NCBI GenBank assembly: GCA_902492015.1 | Contig: CABUJR010000001.1 | Span: 124,001 to 188,000, forward strand | DNA from: an uncultured Eubacteriales bacterium | GTDB lineage: Bacteria > Bacillota > Clostridia > TANB77 > CAG-508 | Direction of reading: 5' to 3' | Length of the DNA: 64,000 bases | Part shown: in pieces, positions 1 to 7,356 of the stretch | Layout of the letters: every line of letters starts with the position of its first letter | Position numbering within the stretch: position 1 is the first letter of the stretch | Made by a program: the position numbers and the translations under genes | The notes under the pieces: model-generated | What the model was told of the DNA's origin: nothing | What the model saw: only the letters and a program-made list of their open reading frames with translations | Database searches by the model: none

Positions 1-119
1 TTTTCAGATGTTTTATGCTTTGTATCAACATTATAATATTTCAAAATTGAACTTATTGTTCCTAATATACAATGTTCATAATTTGGCATTACTATATTCT
101 CATAATTTTCAGGGCTCAT
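1..119 (-). CDS. Partial CDS, N-terminal 39 residues only
   Basis: An open frame runs off the left edge of the window. The start at 119 has a GGAGG ribosome site seven bases upstream; an earlier in-frame ATG at 131 overlaps that site and is less likely. The visible protein begins MSPENYENIVMPNYEHCILG and continues with ISSILKYYNV. An N-terminus of the type 'PNY..CI...ISSILKY' resembles the opening of clostridial alkaline-phosphatase-superfamily proteins, but this is recalled similarity and no active-site residue is visible. The 5' side is a low-GC intergenic stretch. The gene is well supported; the function is a guess. Confidence 0.6.
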   Translation of the reverse strand, partial: MSPENYENIVMPNYEHCILGTISSILKYYNVDTKHKTSE

Positions 120-257
120 AAATTCCTCCATAATTCTTTTCAATTACAAATATTATTATAAAGCAAAAAATTAATAACTTCAAGTTTATTTACACCACCA
201 TGTTAGATGAATCATTTTTATAATATACAATTATTTAACTTTTTCATGTATATAAAA

Positions 258-290
258 CAAAAGATCCCCGTAGTCTACGGAGACCTTTTG
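258..290 (-). terminator. Rho-independent terminator of the HIT-like gene
   Basis: A long inverted repeat, with CAAAAG (258-263) pairing to CTTTTG (285-290) and CCGTAG pairing to CTACGG inside it, is followed on the minus strand by TTTTATA. It begins eight bases after the stop codon at 298. It is much GC-richer than the surrounding DNA, like the gene it ends. Confidence 0.8.
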
Positions 291-297
291 CGTCTGC

Positions 298-1317
298 TTA
301 TTCTGACCAATTGGTACGCACCGGTAGTGCTTCGTAGAAGCCTTTCGTGCGCTGAACAATTCTCTCTGGAATTTCCTTAGATGTATTCAAGTAGTTCCAG
401 ATATCTTTAAATGTCATAAGTACGTTGCCATAGAACGGCTCCACTCTCCAATTACTGAGTTCATTAGGAATCCCGTTCATATAGGCAATTACTTGTCTTG
501 GAAATTGTCTCTGAACATAAACTCGAGGATCGCTTACTGCAAGCAATTCACCATCTGTTCCGCACTGATATGACATATACTTCGTCTTATAGAGAGATTT
601 AATCTCTGCTACAGGTTGAAGTTTTACCATATCCAGATATTTTTTCTCAAATTCACAGCCAATTGCAACATGCGTATGTGCATGTACAATAGACTTAGCA
701 TGAGAAGAAAATCCAGTGGGCGCAGATCCATGTTCAAAGAATATTACAGGCTTATCTTTTCCATAAGTTCCTTTTAAAATCATTTCGGTGTCCTTCATGA
801 CTTCATAATATTCTTCAAACTGCTCTTCCGGAAGTCTTGCCATAGAAAAATAGTGAGATTTTGGGTTGATCATCACCATTCCCGGAATAAGGCACCCCAG
901 CTCAATCTTTACGAAAAAATTTTCTGATTCGTAGATAATCATAAGTGGAAACTGTGGTGCATTAATATTGAACTCGGTTACTGTTCCTTCATGATTGCCA
1001 ATATAACACAAAAAGCATTCATCTTTTGAGGTGTCAAACTTCTGACCTTGACAAATTTCACCGCATTCAAATCCGTTTCCATGACAAAACGCGATAAAAT
1101 CGTGTTCATCTCTAAGCTCATTTGGTACATAGAGCTTATTGAAATTGCCCTTTAACGAATCAGCATCATAAAACTCCCGTAAAATCACTGGTGTCTTGTT
1201 GTTGCTCCAAACCTCCTCTACCATTGAAAGATCTGTGATAGTCTCAATTGCTTCAAAATTGAAGCGCTCAAGAGACTGTGGCTCTGCTACTAAAACTACT
1301 TTGTTGAATGTTAACAT
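298..1317 (-). CDS. HIT-superfamily-like protein with Cys-rich N-terminal half
   Basis: A protein of about 339 residues. Around residue 215 it carries a His-x-His-x-His triad (HAHTH), the hallmark of HIT nucleotide hydrolases and transferases, and around residue 105 a CFLC pair of the kind that binds zinc in HIT proteins, with more Cys and His just before it (CHGNGFECGEIC). About 120 residues follow the HIT motif with no family I recognise. Nucleotide-hydrolase or nucleotidyl-transferase activity is therefore inferred. An in-frame GTG at 1329 lies one base from the AAAGGAG site, so the ATG at 1317 (spacing about 11) is preferred. GC content and codon use are clearly higher than in neighbours, and the gene is monocistronic with its own GC-rich terminator, which suggests transfer from another genome. 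Confidence 0.7.
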   Translation of the reverse strand: MLTFNKVVLVAEPQSLERFNFEAIETITDLSMVEEVWSNNKTPVILREFYDADSLKGNFNKLYVPNELRDEHDFIAFCHGNGFECGEICQGQKFDTSKDECFLCYIGNHEGTVTEFNINAPQFPLMIIYESENFFVKIELGCLIPGMVMINPKSHYFSMARLPEEQFEEYYEVMKDTEMILKGTYGKDKPVIFFEHGSAPTGFSSHAKSIVHAHTHVAIGCEFEKKYLDMVKLQPVAEIKSLYKTKYMSYQCGTDGELLAVSDPRVYVQRQFPRQVIAYMNGIPNELSNWRVEPFYGNVLMTFKDIWNYLNTSKEIPERIVQRTKGFYEALPVRTNWSE

Positions 1318-1586
1318 ATCATCATCCACTCCTTTACTATTATGTTACAATGTCTCATCAACTGCAGACTAAAATAAGTAGCCAATCATATTAATTATAT
1401 CACTTTTTGCCTTTTAAGTCAAAAAGTCAAATTTGTTATAGAAAATATCTTTTATGCCTGATTTAACTAACAGCATAACTTTTCTTATCAACATATTAAA
1501 ATTATACTATTATAATTAAAACAAGATAAATATATATTTTTTATAGATATTATATTTAAAATAATATATAATAATAAAAAATTAAG

Positions 1587-1632
1587 AAAGGAGAGTATGA
1601 TTTATCATACAAATTTATTATGGATTTTTTAG
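1587..1632 (+). promoter_or_regulatory. Ribosome site separated from start by a hairpin, with 11-codon leader ORF
   Basis: The AAAGGAG site (1587-1593) is 26 bases from the nitroreductase ATG at 1620, too far for normal initiation. A perfect inverted repeat, GTATGAT/ATCATAC (1595-1610), lies between them; folding it leaves about 10 bases of effective spacing. An ATG inside the hairpin (1597) opens an 11-codon frame (MIYHTNLLWIF) ending at 1632, overlapping the nitroreductase start. Confidence 0.6.
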
Positions 1633-2138
1633 ATTTAGTAAAAAATAGATATTCTTGTAGAAGCTTTTTAAATAAAGAAATAGAAAAAGAAAAACTTAAT
1701 AAAATTTTAGAAGCAGGTCAAGCTTCTCCAACAGCTTGTAATTTACAACCTCAAAGAATATTAGTATTAACAGATAAAGAAAAACTTGAAAAACTAAGTG
1801 AAGGTACAAGATTTGGCTGGAATGCTCCTGTTATAATGATTATATGTTATGATAAAAATATATCTTGGAAAAGAAAATATGATAATCACGATGAAGGTTC
1901 TACTGATGCAAGTATTGTTACAACTCAAATGATGCTTGAAGCTTTTAATTTAGGTTTAGGAACAACTTGGATTGGAGCATTTAATCCTGAAAAAATTAGA
2001 GAAGTTTATAATATACCAGAAAATCTTGAAATTGTTTCTATTCTTCCTATTGGATACCCTGCAGATGATGCAGAACCTAGTGCAATGCACTTTAAAAGAG
2101 AACCTTTAGAAAAAACTGTTTTCTACAATGTATTTTAG
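1620..2138 (+). CDS. Nitroreductase family FMN-dependent oxidoreductase
   Basis: A 172-residue protein of normal size for the short nitroreductases. The N-terminus (LVKNRYSCRSF, residues 6-16) is the typical FMN phosphate-binding start 'R.S.R.F'. SPTACNLQPQ near residue 36 matches the usual 'SP.A.N.QP' FMN contact, and GLGTTWIGAF near residue 118 the second conserved block. The family reduces nitro compounds, quinones or flavins with NAD(P)H; the substrate here is unknown. It is monocistronic between AT-rich gaps and ends in a hairpin terminator. Translation probably depends on the leader hairpin described separately. Confidence 0.9.
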   Translation: MDFLDLVKNRYSCRSFLNKEIEKEKLNKILEAGQASPTACNLQPQRILVLTDKEKLEKLSEGTRFGWNAPVIMIICYDKNISWKRKYDNHDEGSTDASIVTTQMMLEAFNLGLGTTWIGAFNPEKIREVYNIPENLEIVSILPIGYPADDAEPSAMHFKREPLEKTVFYNVF

Positions 2139-2196
2139 AAATTAAGATAAAAAATTAGCAATTTTAGTAAAGAGTAATTAAATAAATTTAACAGAT

Positions 2197-2240
2197 AAAA
2201 TAAGAGATAGAAAATTTTAATATTTTATATCTCTTATTTT
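2197..2240 (+). terminator. Terminator of nitroreductase gene
   Basis: A-rich and T-rich arms flank the stem AAGAGATA/TATCTCTT, and the 3' side runs into TTTTAATATTT. It starts about 60 bases after the stop codon. It is AT-rich and could work in both directions. Confidence 0.65.
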
Positions 2241-2260
2241 AATATTTATAAATTAAAAAT

Positions 2261-2432
2261 AAAAATCTACTACTCTTTTTTTAATTCACTTAATTAGAAA
2301 ATTTTCATAGAATTGCTAATAGTATTTTATGGCTCCCTTCCATCCAAAGATGAACTCTTTCCATAAAATATATAAGCAATTCTAATTCAATTTTCTTTAA
2401 GTCGTTTATTAAAAAAAGAGTAGTAGATTTTT
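2261..2432. ncRNA. 172-base rod-like inverted repeat, candidate structured RNA
   Basis: The ends are perfect 25-base inverted repeats (2261-2285 with 2408-2432). Further paired blocks follow inward: ACTTAA/TTAAGT, AGAAAATT/AATTTTCT, AGAATTGCT/AGCAATTCT and TATTTTATGG/CCATAAAATA. Small loops of similar size separate them, and a 28-base apical loop contains CATC/GATG. Read on the plus strand the apical loop is pyrimidine-rich (CTCCCTTCC and CTCTTTCC). The overall form is a long interrupted rod, like 6S-type or long-hairpin regulatory RNAs, but no family signature was recognised. It lies 88 bases downstream of the asnS stop and just after the nitroreductase terminator. The strand is undecided. 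Confidence 0.5.
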
Positions 2433-2519
2433 CATTATATTTATATTATTTTAAATTTTTTATATCTATTTCATATTGTTTTGATACTAGTTTTTAATAT
2501 AATTTTTGCTATTTTTATA

Positions 2520-3911
2520 TTAAAATTCGCAATTTTTTGGTGTTCTTGGAAATGGTATTACATCACGAATATTTTGCATTCCTGTAATATACATCATTAA
2601 TCTTTCAAATCCTAGTCCAAAACCACTATGTGGTACACTTCCATATTTTCTTAAATCTAAATACCACCAATAATCTCTTTCATCCATATTTAAGTCCTTT
2701 ATTTTATTTTGCAATTTTTCTAAACTATCTTCTCTTTGACTTCCCCCAATTATTTCACCTATTCCAGGAGCTAAAAGATCAGCAGCAGCAACTGTTTTAC
2801 CATCTTGATTCAATTTCATATAAAAAGCTTTAATTTCTGCTGGATAGTCTGTAACAAATACAGGTTTTTTGAAAATCTTTTCACTTAAATATCTTTCATG
2901 CTCTGTTTGAAGGTCTACTCCCCAACTAACTTTATATTCAAATTCATTGTTATGTTTTTCTAATTCTTTTATTGCATCTGTATAACTAATTCTACCAAAT
3001 TCTGAATTAACAACATTGTTTAATCTGTCTAATAATCCTTTATCTATAAAATTATTAAAAAATTCCATTTCTTCTGGACAATTTTCTAAAACATAATTTA
3101 TTACATATTTTAACATACTTTCAGCTAAATCCATATCATCTTTTAAATCTGCAAAACAAATTTCTGGCTCTATCATCCAAAATTCTGCAGCATGCTTTAC
3201 TGTATTTGAATTTTCCGCTCTAAAAGTTGGTCCAAATGTATATACATTTCTAAAAGCAAAAGCATAAGTTTCAACATTTAATTGTCCACTTACTGTAAGA
3301 TGTGCTGGCTTTCCAAAAAAGTCTTTTGAAAAATCTACTTCTCCTTCTTCTGTTTTAGGTACATTATTTAAATCAAAAGTGTTTAAGTTAAACATTTCTC
3401 CAGCACCTTCTGCATCACTTCCTGTAATTATTGGTGTATGCACATATACAAAATTATTTTCTTGAAAAAATTTATGTATTGCATAAGATGCAACAGAACG
3501 AACTCTAAATACTGCGTTAAAAGTATTTGTTCTTGGTCTTAAATGTGATATTGTTCTTAAATATTCCATTGTATGCCTTTTCTTTTGCAATGGATATTCT
3601 GGTGCAGAAACTGCTACAACTTTTACCTGTTTTGCTTTTATTTCAAAAGGTTGTTTAGCATTTTCTGTTTTTACTAATGTTCCATCAACCAAAATTGAAG
3701 AACTAATAGTTAATTTACAAATTTCTTCAAAATTTTCTAGAGTATTATCAAATACTATTTGTAAGTTTTTAAAAAACGAACCATCATTTACTTCTATAAA
3801 TCCAAATGTTTTTGAATCTCTAACAGTTTTAACCCAACCTGAAACTTGTACTTCTTTTGAATAATATTTTTCAGAATTTCTATATAATTCTTTTATAAGT
3901 ATGTTATCCAT
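2520..3911 (-). CDS. asnS: Asparagine--tRNA ligase
   Basis: A 463-residue class IIb aminoacyl-tRNA synthetase that charges tRNA-Asn. An N-terminal OB-fold anticodon-binding domain (about 15-105) precedes the catalytic domain. Class II motif 2 appears as FRAENSNT and FWMIEPE, and motif 3 as GFGLGFERLM near the C-terminus. The segment EGAGEMF and the GGSQRE motif fit AsnRS rather than AspRS. The start has a TGGAGGA site seven bases upstream. No T-box leader is visible: only 95 bases separate it from the upstream GNAT gene. The gene is complete and ordinary for the family. Confidence 0.97.
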   Translation of the reverse strand: MDNILIKELYRNSEKYYSKEVQVSGWVKTVRDSKTFGFIEVNDGSFFKNLQIVFDNTLENFEEICKLTISSSILVDGTLVKTENAKQPFEIKAKQVKVVAVSAPEYPLQKKRHTMEYLRTISHLRPRTNTFNAVFRVRSVASYAIHKFFQENNFVYVHTPIITGSDAEGAGEMFNLNTFDLNNVPKTEEGEVDFSKDFFGKPAHLTVSGQLNVETYAFAFRNVYTFGPTFRAENSNTVKHAAEFWMIEPEICFADLKDDMDLAESMLKYVINYVLENCPEEMEFFNNFIDKGLLDRLNNVVNSEFGRISYTDAIKELEKHNNEFEYKVSWGVDLQTEHERYLSEKIFKKPVFVTDYPAEIKAFYMKLNQDGKTVAAADLLAPGIGEIIGGSQREDSLEKLQNKIKDLNMDERDYWWYLDLRKYGSVPHSGFGLGFERLMMYITGMQNIRDVIPFPRTPKNCEF

Positions 3912-4006
3912 AATTATTCCTCCATTAAAAATCTGTTAGTATTATATAAGAATACACCTAAAATTTCAATATATCATCATAAATTGATAGTATTTTTCTT
4001 CTAAAG

Positions 4007-4882
4007 TTAGTTCATATTTTTAAACCTAATTGTTACCAACTCATCTATTTTTTCAAACCCTATTTTTTCATAAACAGATATTGCCGAGCTATTTTGTATA
4101 TTTACATGTAAAACAATAAATTTATTTTTCTTTAAAAGCTCATTACATACGGCATATAAGCATTTTTTTGCATATCCTTTTCCTCTAAATTCTTTAGGAG
4201 TAATAACTGCTCCTATTGTAGAACCATTTATCTGTTTTCTTACATTTACTACTTGAGTGTAAATTTTTTCTTCCTTCTCATCTGTTAGTATATAAGTTCC
4301 TTTTTTTAGATATATTTTTGCAACTTTTAAAGCTTCTTCATCTGTACAATTTTCTTTATTATAAATATCTGAATAAATTTCTTTAACAACAGAAATTAAT
4401 TTTTTAGGATCTGACACCTCTTCTTCTAATTTAACTAATTTATCACCTACATCTAAATCATATTTTTCTTTCAAATTTTCTATTTTCAATGTATCTGTAT
4501 GGTGAATTTTAGTTTCTTCTAAATCAATTTTTCCGAAATAAAGTTTTGAAATTATGTTTAAATAATCTCTTTCTATAACAATTTCTTCAAAATTAATATT
4601 TAAATTAATAATATTATCAATTAAAAAAGCAATTAATTCAGAAGTTACTTCTTCTTTATTTGGGAAATATACTAGCAATCCATTTTTATCATCATCTACT
4701 ACAAAAATAGCTTGCACTTTCTCATCTTCTTCAATTCTCCCAAGAAGCCAATTATTAACTTTTGTGTTTTCATGCTCAAGAATAATTCCTATAATTGTTT
4801 CATTTTTAGCTTCTTCTTTTAATAATATTTGTAAATTTTCTTCTAAAAATCTTTCTTTTGTTTCATATTTCTTAAATACCAT
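4007..4882 (-). CDS. GNAT acetyltransferase with extra N-terminal domain
   Basis: A 291-residue protein. The C-terminal third (about 165-290) is a GNAT fold: the acetyl-CoA pyrophosphate loop appears as GKGYAKKCL, preceded by the strand TIGAVITPKEFRG, and the end IQNSSAISVYEKIGFE is the typical 'N..A...Y.K.GF' block. The first 140 residues form a second domain rich in Glu, Ile and Lys with no motif I recognise, so this may be a two-domain GNAT with a degenerate first half. The substrate is unknown. Its ribosome site lies unusually far upstream, behind a hairpin. It sits upstream of and in the same direction as asnS. Confidence 0.85.
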   Translation of the reverse strand: MVFKKYETKERFLEENLQILLKEEAKNETIIGIILEHENTKVNNWLLGRIEEDEKVQAIFVVDDDKNGLLVYFPNKEEVTSELIAFLIDNIINLNINFEEIVIERDYLNIISKLYFGKIDLEETKIHHTDTLKIENLKEKYDLDVGDKLVKLEEEVSDPKKLISVVKEIYSDIYNKENCTDEEALKVAKIYLKKGTYILTDEKEEKIYTQVVNVRKQINGSTIGAVITPKEFRGKGYAKKCLYAVCNELLKKNKFIVLHVNIQNSSAISVYEKIGFEKIDELVTIRFKNMN

Positions 4883-4924
4883 TAATTCTTTTAATAATAA
4901 TAAACTTATTATTTTCTCCTTTTC
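4883..4924 (-). promoter_or_regulatory. Ribosome site and start separated by an AATAATAA hairpin
   Basis: Upstream of the GNAT start at 4882 the only good ribosome site, AAAAGGAG, ends about 33 bases before the ATG. The intervening bases contain a perfect AATAATAA/TTATTATT inverted repeat with a two-base loop. Folding it shortens the gap to roughly 15 bases. This is the same arrangement as for the nitroreductase and rsmA genes, but without an ATG in the stem. Confidence 0.4.
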
Positions 4925-5044
4925 GTTTTTCTATATCATATATTATTTTTTTTATTTTTACAATCAAATTTACACTTTTGTTTTATATCTTAACTTTCAA
5001 TAATAGAACAAAATTAGCATTATAAAAAACTTTTCTACTATATA

Positions 5045-5079
5045 AAAACTAAAAGGGCTATTACTGCCCTTTTAGTTTT
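5045..5079 (-). terminator. Terminator overlapping the mazF stop codon
   Basis: A perfect 14-base inverted repeat (AAAACTAAAAGGGC and its complement) with a seven-base loop is followed by TTTTTATATA on the minus strand. The stop codon of the mazF gene (5072-5074) lies inside the 5' arm, so translation to the end may affect folding. Confidence 0.8.
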
Positions 5080-5422
5080 CTAATCCGAAGCTTATCCCTA
5101 TAGCATTATTTACTTTGCTCATAACATTAGAATCATTAATATGACCGATTTTTTCTTTAAGTCTACTTTTATCTATAGTTCTAATCTGCTCTGTTAAAAC
5201 AACAGAATCAGCTTTCAATCCATTGTTATCAGATCCTATTTCTATATGAGTTGGTAATTTATTTTTACCAGTTTGTGAAGTAATCGCAGCTGCTATAACT
5301 GTTGGACTATATTTGTTTCCAGTGTCATTTTGTATTATTAGAACTGGTCTAATTCCTCCTTGTTCAGAACCAACTACTGGACTTAAATCTGCATAAAACA
5401 TATCTCCTCTTTTTATTACCAT
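5072..5422 (-). CDS. ndoA: mRNA interferase, EndoA/MazF/PemK type
   Basis: A 116-residue protein of the usual EndoA length. It starts with the MazF signature: RGDMFYADLSPVVGSEQGG, then RPVLIIQND, and TVIAAAIT.Q near residue 45, followed by KADSVVLTEQIRTIDK. The family cleaves mRNA at short sequence motifs and is normally held by a small antitoxin (MazE/EndoAI) encoded just upstream. Here the upstream gene is a membrane-anchored LolA-like protein, and the 54-base gap holds no antitoxin frame, so the toxin appears unpaired in this window. It has a clear AGGAGA ribosome site. Confidence 0.93.
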   Translation of the reverse strand: MVIKRGDMFYADLSPVVGSEQGGIRPVLIIQNDTGNKYSPTVIAAAITSQTGKNKLPTHIEIGSDNNGLKADSVVLTEQIRTIDKSRLKEKIGHINDSNVMSKVNNAIGISFGLEN

Positions 5423-5476
5423 AACTTTCTCTCCTATTAAATTTGCATATAGAATAGAATTGTCGTAATATTAAAA

Positions 5477-6076
5477 TTATTTAATTTTTATATCATTATA
5501 TATTATGCTAATATAAGTTTTTTTGGTATTATCTTTAATTATTAATTGTCTTGGAACTCCTGATATTTTATCTACATGTAACTCTTTATATTTTATATAT
5601 GTACTTTTACTACTATCTAATTCTACTTCAAAAATTAATTCATCATTTTCTATATATACTTTAGAAGTATTATTTTTATAGTCATTTATAAATACATTTA
5701 AAAATAATGAATTATTTAGTAAAAACTCATATTGATCATATATTTTTTTCATATTTAATTTAGTATTTCTTATGATTAATTTATTAGAAATATTTTCAAT
5801 TTCTAGTCCTTTTATATTCTCTGGTTCATTTATTATCTGCACATTTTTTTCATTGTTTACTATTTGGTACATCTTATAATAATTTTCATTTTTATTGCTA
5901 ACTACTTTTACTTCAATATTTGCTTCATATTCATTTACTTTATTTATAATATTATCAACAATTTCCTCTTGACTTCTATTGATATTATTACCTAAAATAA
6001 AAAAATTATAATAAAAAATAAAAAAAATTGTAATACAAATAGAAACAAAAATTAACATTAATTTTTTTGATTTCAT
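5477..6076 (-). CDS. Membrane-anchored LolA-like extracytoplasmic protein
   Basis: A 199-residue protein with an N-terminal membrane anchor or signal sequence (residues 5-28, mostly Ile and Phe) and no lipobox Cys. The outside part is a run of beta strands with a C-terminal 'SGVPRQLIIKDN..KTYISIIYNDIKI', reminiscent of LolA-type sheets found in Gram-positive sporulation and germination lipoproteins. The function is unknown; the LolA link is an impression from pattern only. It has a GAGGTG ribosome site and may be co-transcribed with mazF 54 bases downstream. The protein encoded at 44491 has a similar layout. Confidence 0.6.
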   Translation of the reverse strand: MKSKKLMLIFVSICITIFFIFYYNFFILGNNINRSQEEIVDNIINKVNEYEANIEVKVVSNKNENYYKMYQIVNNEKNVQIINEPENIKGLEIENISNKLIIRNTKLNMKKIYDQYEFLLNNSLFLNVFINDYKNNTSKVYIENDELIFEVELDSSKSTYIKYKELHVDKISGVPRQLIIKDNTKKTYISIIYNDIKIK

Positions 6077-6201
6077 ATATACACCTCAAAATTCGATTTT
6101 ATTTTTCTAGTAATTTTACTATTAAAATCTATTATCAAATTTTAGGTTATATGACTTCTTATAAATTTATTTTTTGCTTAAAATTTTAACAAAAATAAAA
6201 G

Positions 6202-6252
6202 TGGACATTATAATAATTGCAAAATAAAAATTTTATGCAAATGTCCACGTTT
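6202..6252 (-). repeat. Repeated intergenic hairpin, copy 1; also dus terminator
   Basis: GTGGACATT pairs with AATGTCCAC, with a second TTGCA/TGCAA stem inside. T-rich stretches flank both sides, so it can end the dus transcript on the minus strand. Positions 6206-6252 align with 13400-13445 over about 46 bases at roughly 85% identity (both read ACATTATA, then ATTGCAAAA, ATTTTA, GCAA, TGT and CACGTT), making it one of two copies of an extragenic repeat. Confidence 0.6.
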
Positions 6253-6316
6253 TTTCTAGTACTGAATTTTTTATCAGCACTTAAATCCAAGATTTTTAAT
6301 TAAATTTTTAAATAAT

Positions 6317-7294
6317 TTATATATTAATAAAATATTCTTTTAAAATATTTCTAAAATCTTCTGCAGTTTCTACAGTATTGATTTTATTTCTAATTATTGT
6401 TGCATTAGCCATTCCCTTCACATACCAAGATATATGTTTTCTTATTTCTCTAGTTGCTGTATATTCACCTTTATCTTTTAATAATAATTCAAAATGCTCT
6501 AAAATTATTTTATATTTTTCTGAATCTGGTATTTCTGGCATTTTTTCATTATTTTTCAAAAAATACTCAATTTTTTTAAAAATCCATGGAGCGCCTAAAG
6601 AAGCTCTTCCTATCATTATTCCATCTACTCCTGTTTGTTCAAACATTCTTAAAGCATCCTCTTCTGATTTAATATCTCCATTTCCTATTACTGGAATTTT
6701 AACAGCTGATTTTACATCTCTTATTATGTTCCAATCTGCTTTCCCTGAGTAAAACTCATCTCTTGTTCTTCCATGTATAATAATCGCATCAGCCCCAGCT
6801 TTTTCAATTATTTTAGCTGCTTCAACAGCTACAATATTTTCTTTATTCCAACCTTTTCTTATTTTCACTGTTACTGGCTTTGGAGAATTTTTAACTACTT
6901 CTTTAACTATTTTTTCTACTAGTTCTAAATCTAACAATAACTTACTACCATCACCATTTTTTACTACTTTAGGTGCTGGACACCCCATATTTACATCTAA
7001 TATATCTGTATAATCACACATAAATTTAGCAGCTTGTCCCATAATTTCTGGGTCACTGCCAAAAATTTGCATTGAAATAGGTCTTTTTTCATTATTAGAT
7101 TTTATCATTTTTAAAGTTTTTTCATCTTTATAACAAATTGCTCTACTACTTACCATTTCATTACAAACAAGTCCTGGATTTCCATATTTTTTGCAAATAA
7201 TTCTAAAAGGTAAGTCTGTTACTCCAGCCATTGGTGCTAATATTATATTATTTTCTAGTTCTACATCTCCTATTTTTAATTTTTTCAAGTACAT
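6317..7294 (-). CDS. dusB: tRNA-dihydrouridine synthase, DusB type
   Basis: A protein of about 325 residues that reduces uridine to dihydrouridine in tRNA using FMN. Visible signatures are APMAGVTD near the N-terminus (FMN site), MGCPAPKVV (containing the catalytic Cys), the RKGW strand, IIHGRTR, IGNGDI and MIGRASLG.PW near residue 240. All are standard DusB/NifR3 landmarks. A longer frame to 7348 exists, but the ATG at 7294 follows an AAAGGAAC ribosome site, so it is preferred. It is the last gene of a rodA-minE-minD minus-strand cluster, separated from rodA by a hairpin. Confidence 0.95.
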   Translation of the reverse strand: MYLKKLKIGDVELENNIILAPMAGVTDLPFRIICKKYGNPGLVCNEMVSSRAICYKDEKTLKMIKSNNEKRPISMQIFGSDPEIMGQAAKFMCDYTDILDVNMGCPAPKVVKNGDGSKLLLDLELVEKIVKEVVKNSPKPVTVKIRKGWNKENIVAVEAAKIIEKAGADAIIIHGRTRDEFYSGKADWNIIRDVKSAVKIPVIGNGDIKSEEDALRMFEQTGVDGIMIGRASLGAPWIFKKIEYFLKNNEKMPEIPDSEKYKIILEHFELLLKDKGEYTATREIRKHISWYVKGMANATIIRNKINTVETAEDFRNILKEYFINI

Positions 7295-7328
7295 TTTTTT
7301 GTTCCTTTTCTTTATAATACAAAAATTT

Positions 7329-7356
7329 GTTGAACAATGATTTCTCATTATTCAAC
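7329..7356 (-). promoter_or_regulatory. Intercistronic hairpin containing the rodA stop codon
   Basis: GTTGAA-T-AATGA pairs with TCATT-G-TTCAAC around a GAAA tetraloop. The rodA stop codon (7348-7350) sits inside the 5' arm. No proper T-run follows, so it looks more like an mRNA-stability or processing structure between rodA and dusB than a terminator. Confidence 0.45.

Noticed and set aside
2261..2432. Signal-recognition-particle RNA
   Set aside because: On the minus strand GGATGGAAGGGAGCC looks slightly like SRP helix 8, but the conserved AGCAG loop and the flanking G-rich strand are missing.
3912..4006. Possible T-box leader for asnS
   Set aside because: The space is only 95 bases, with no specifier stem or antiterminator bulge visible.
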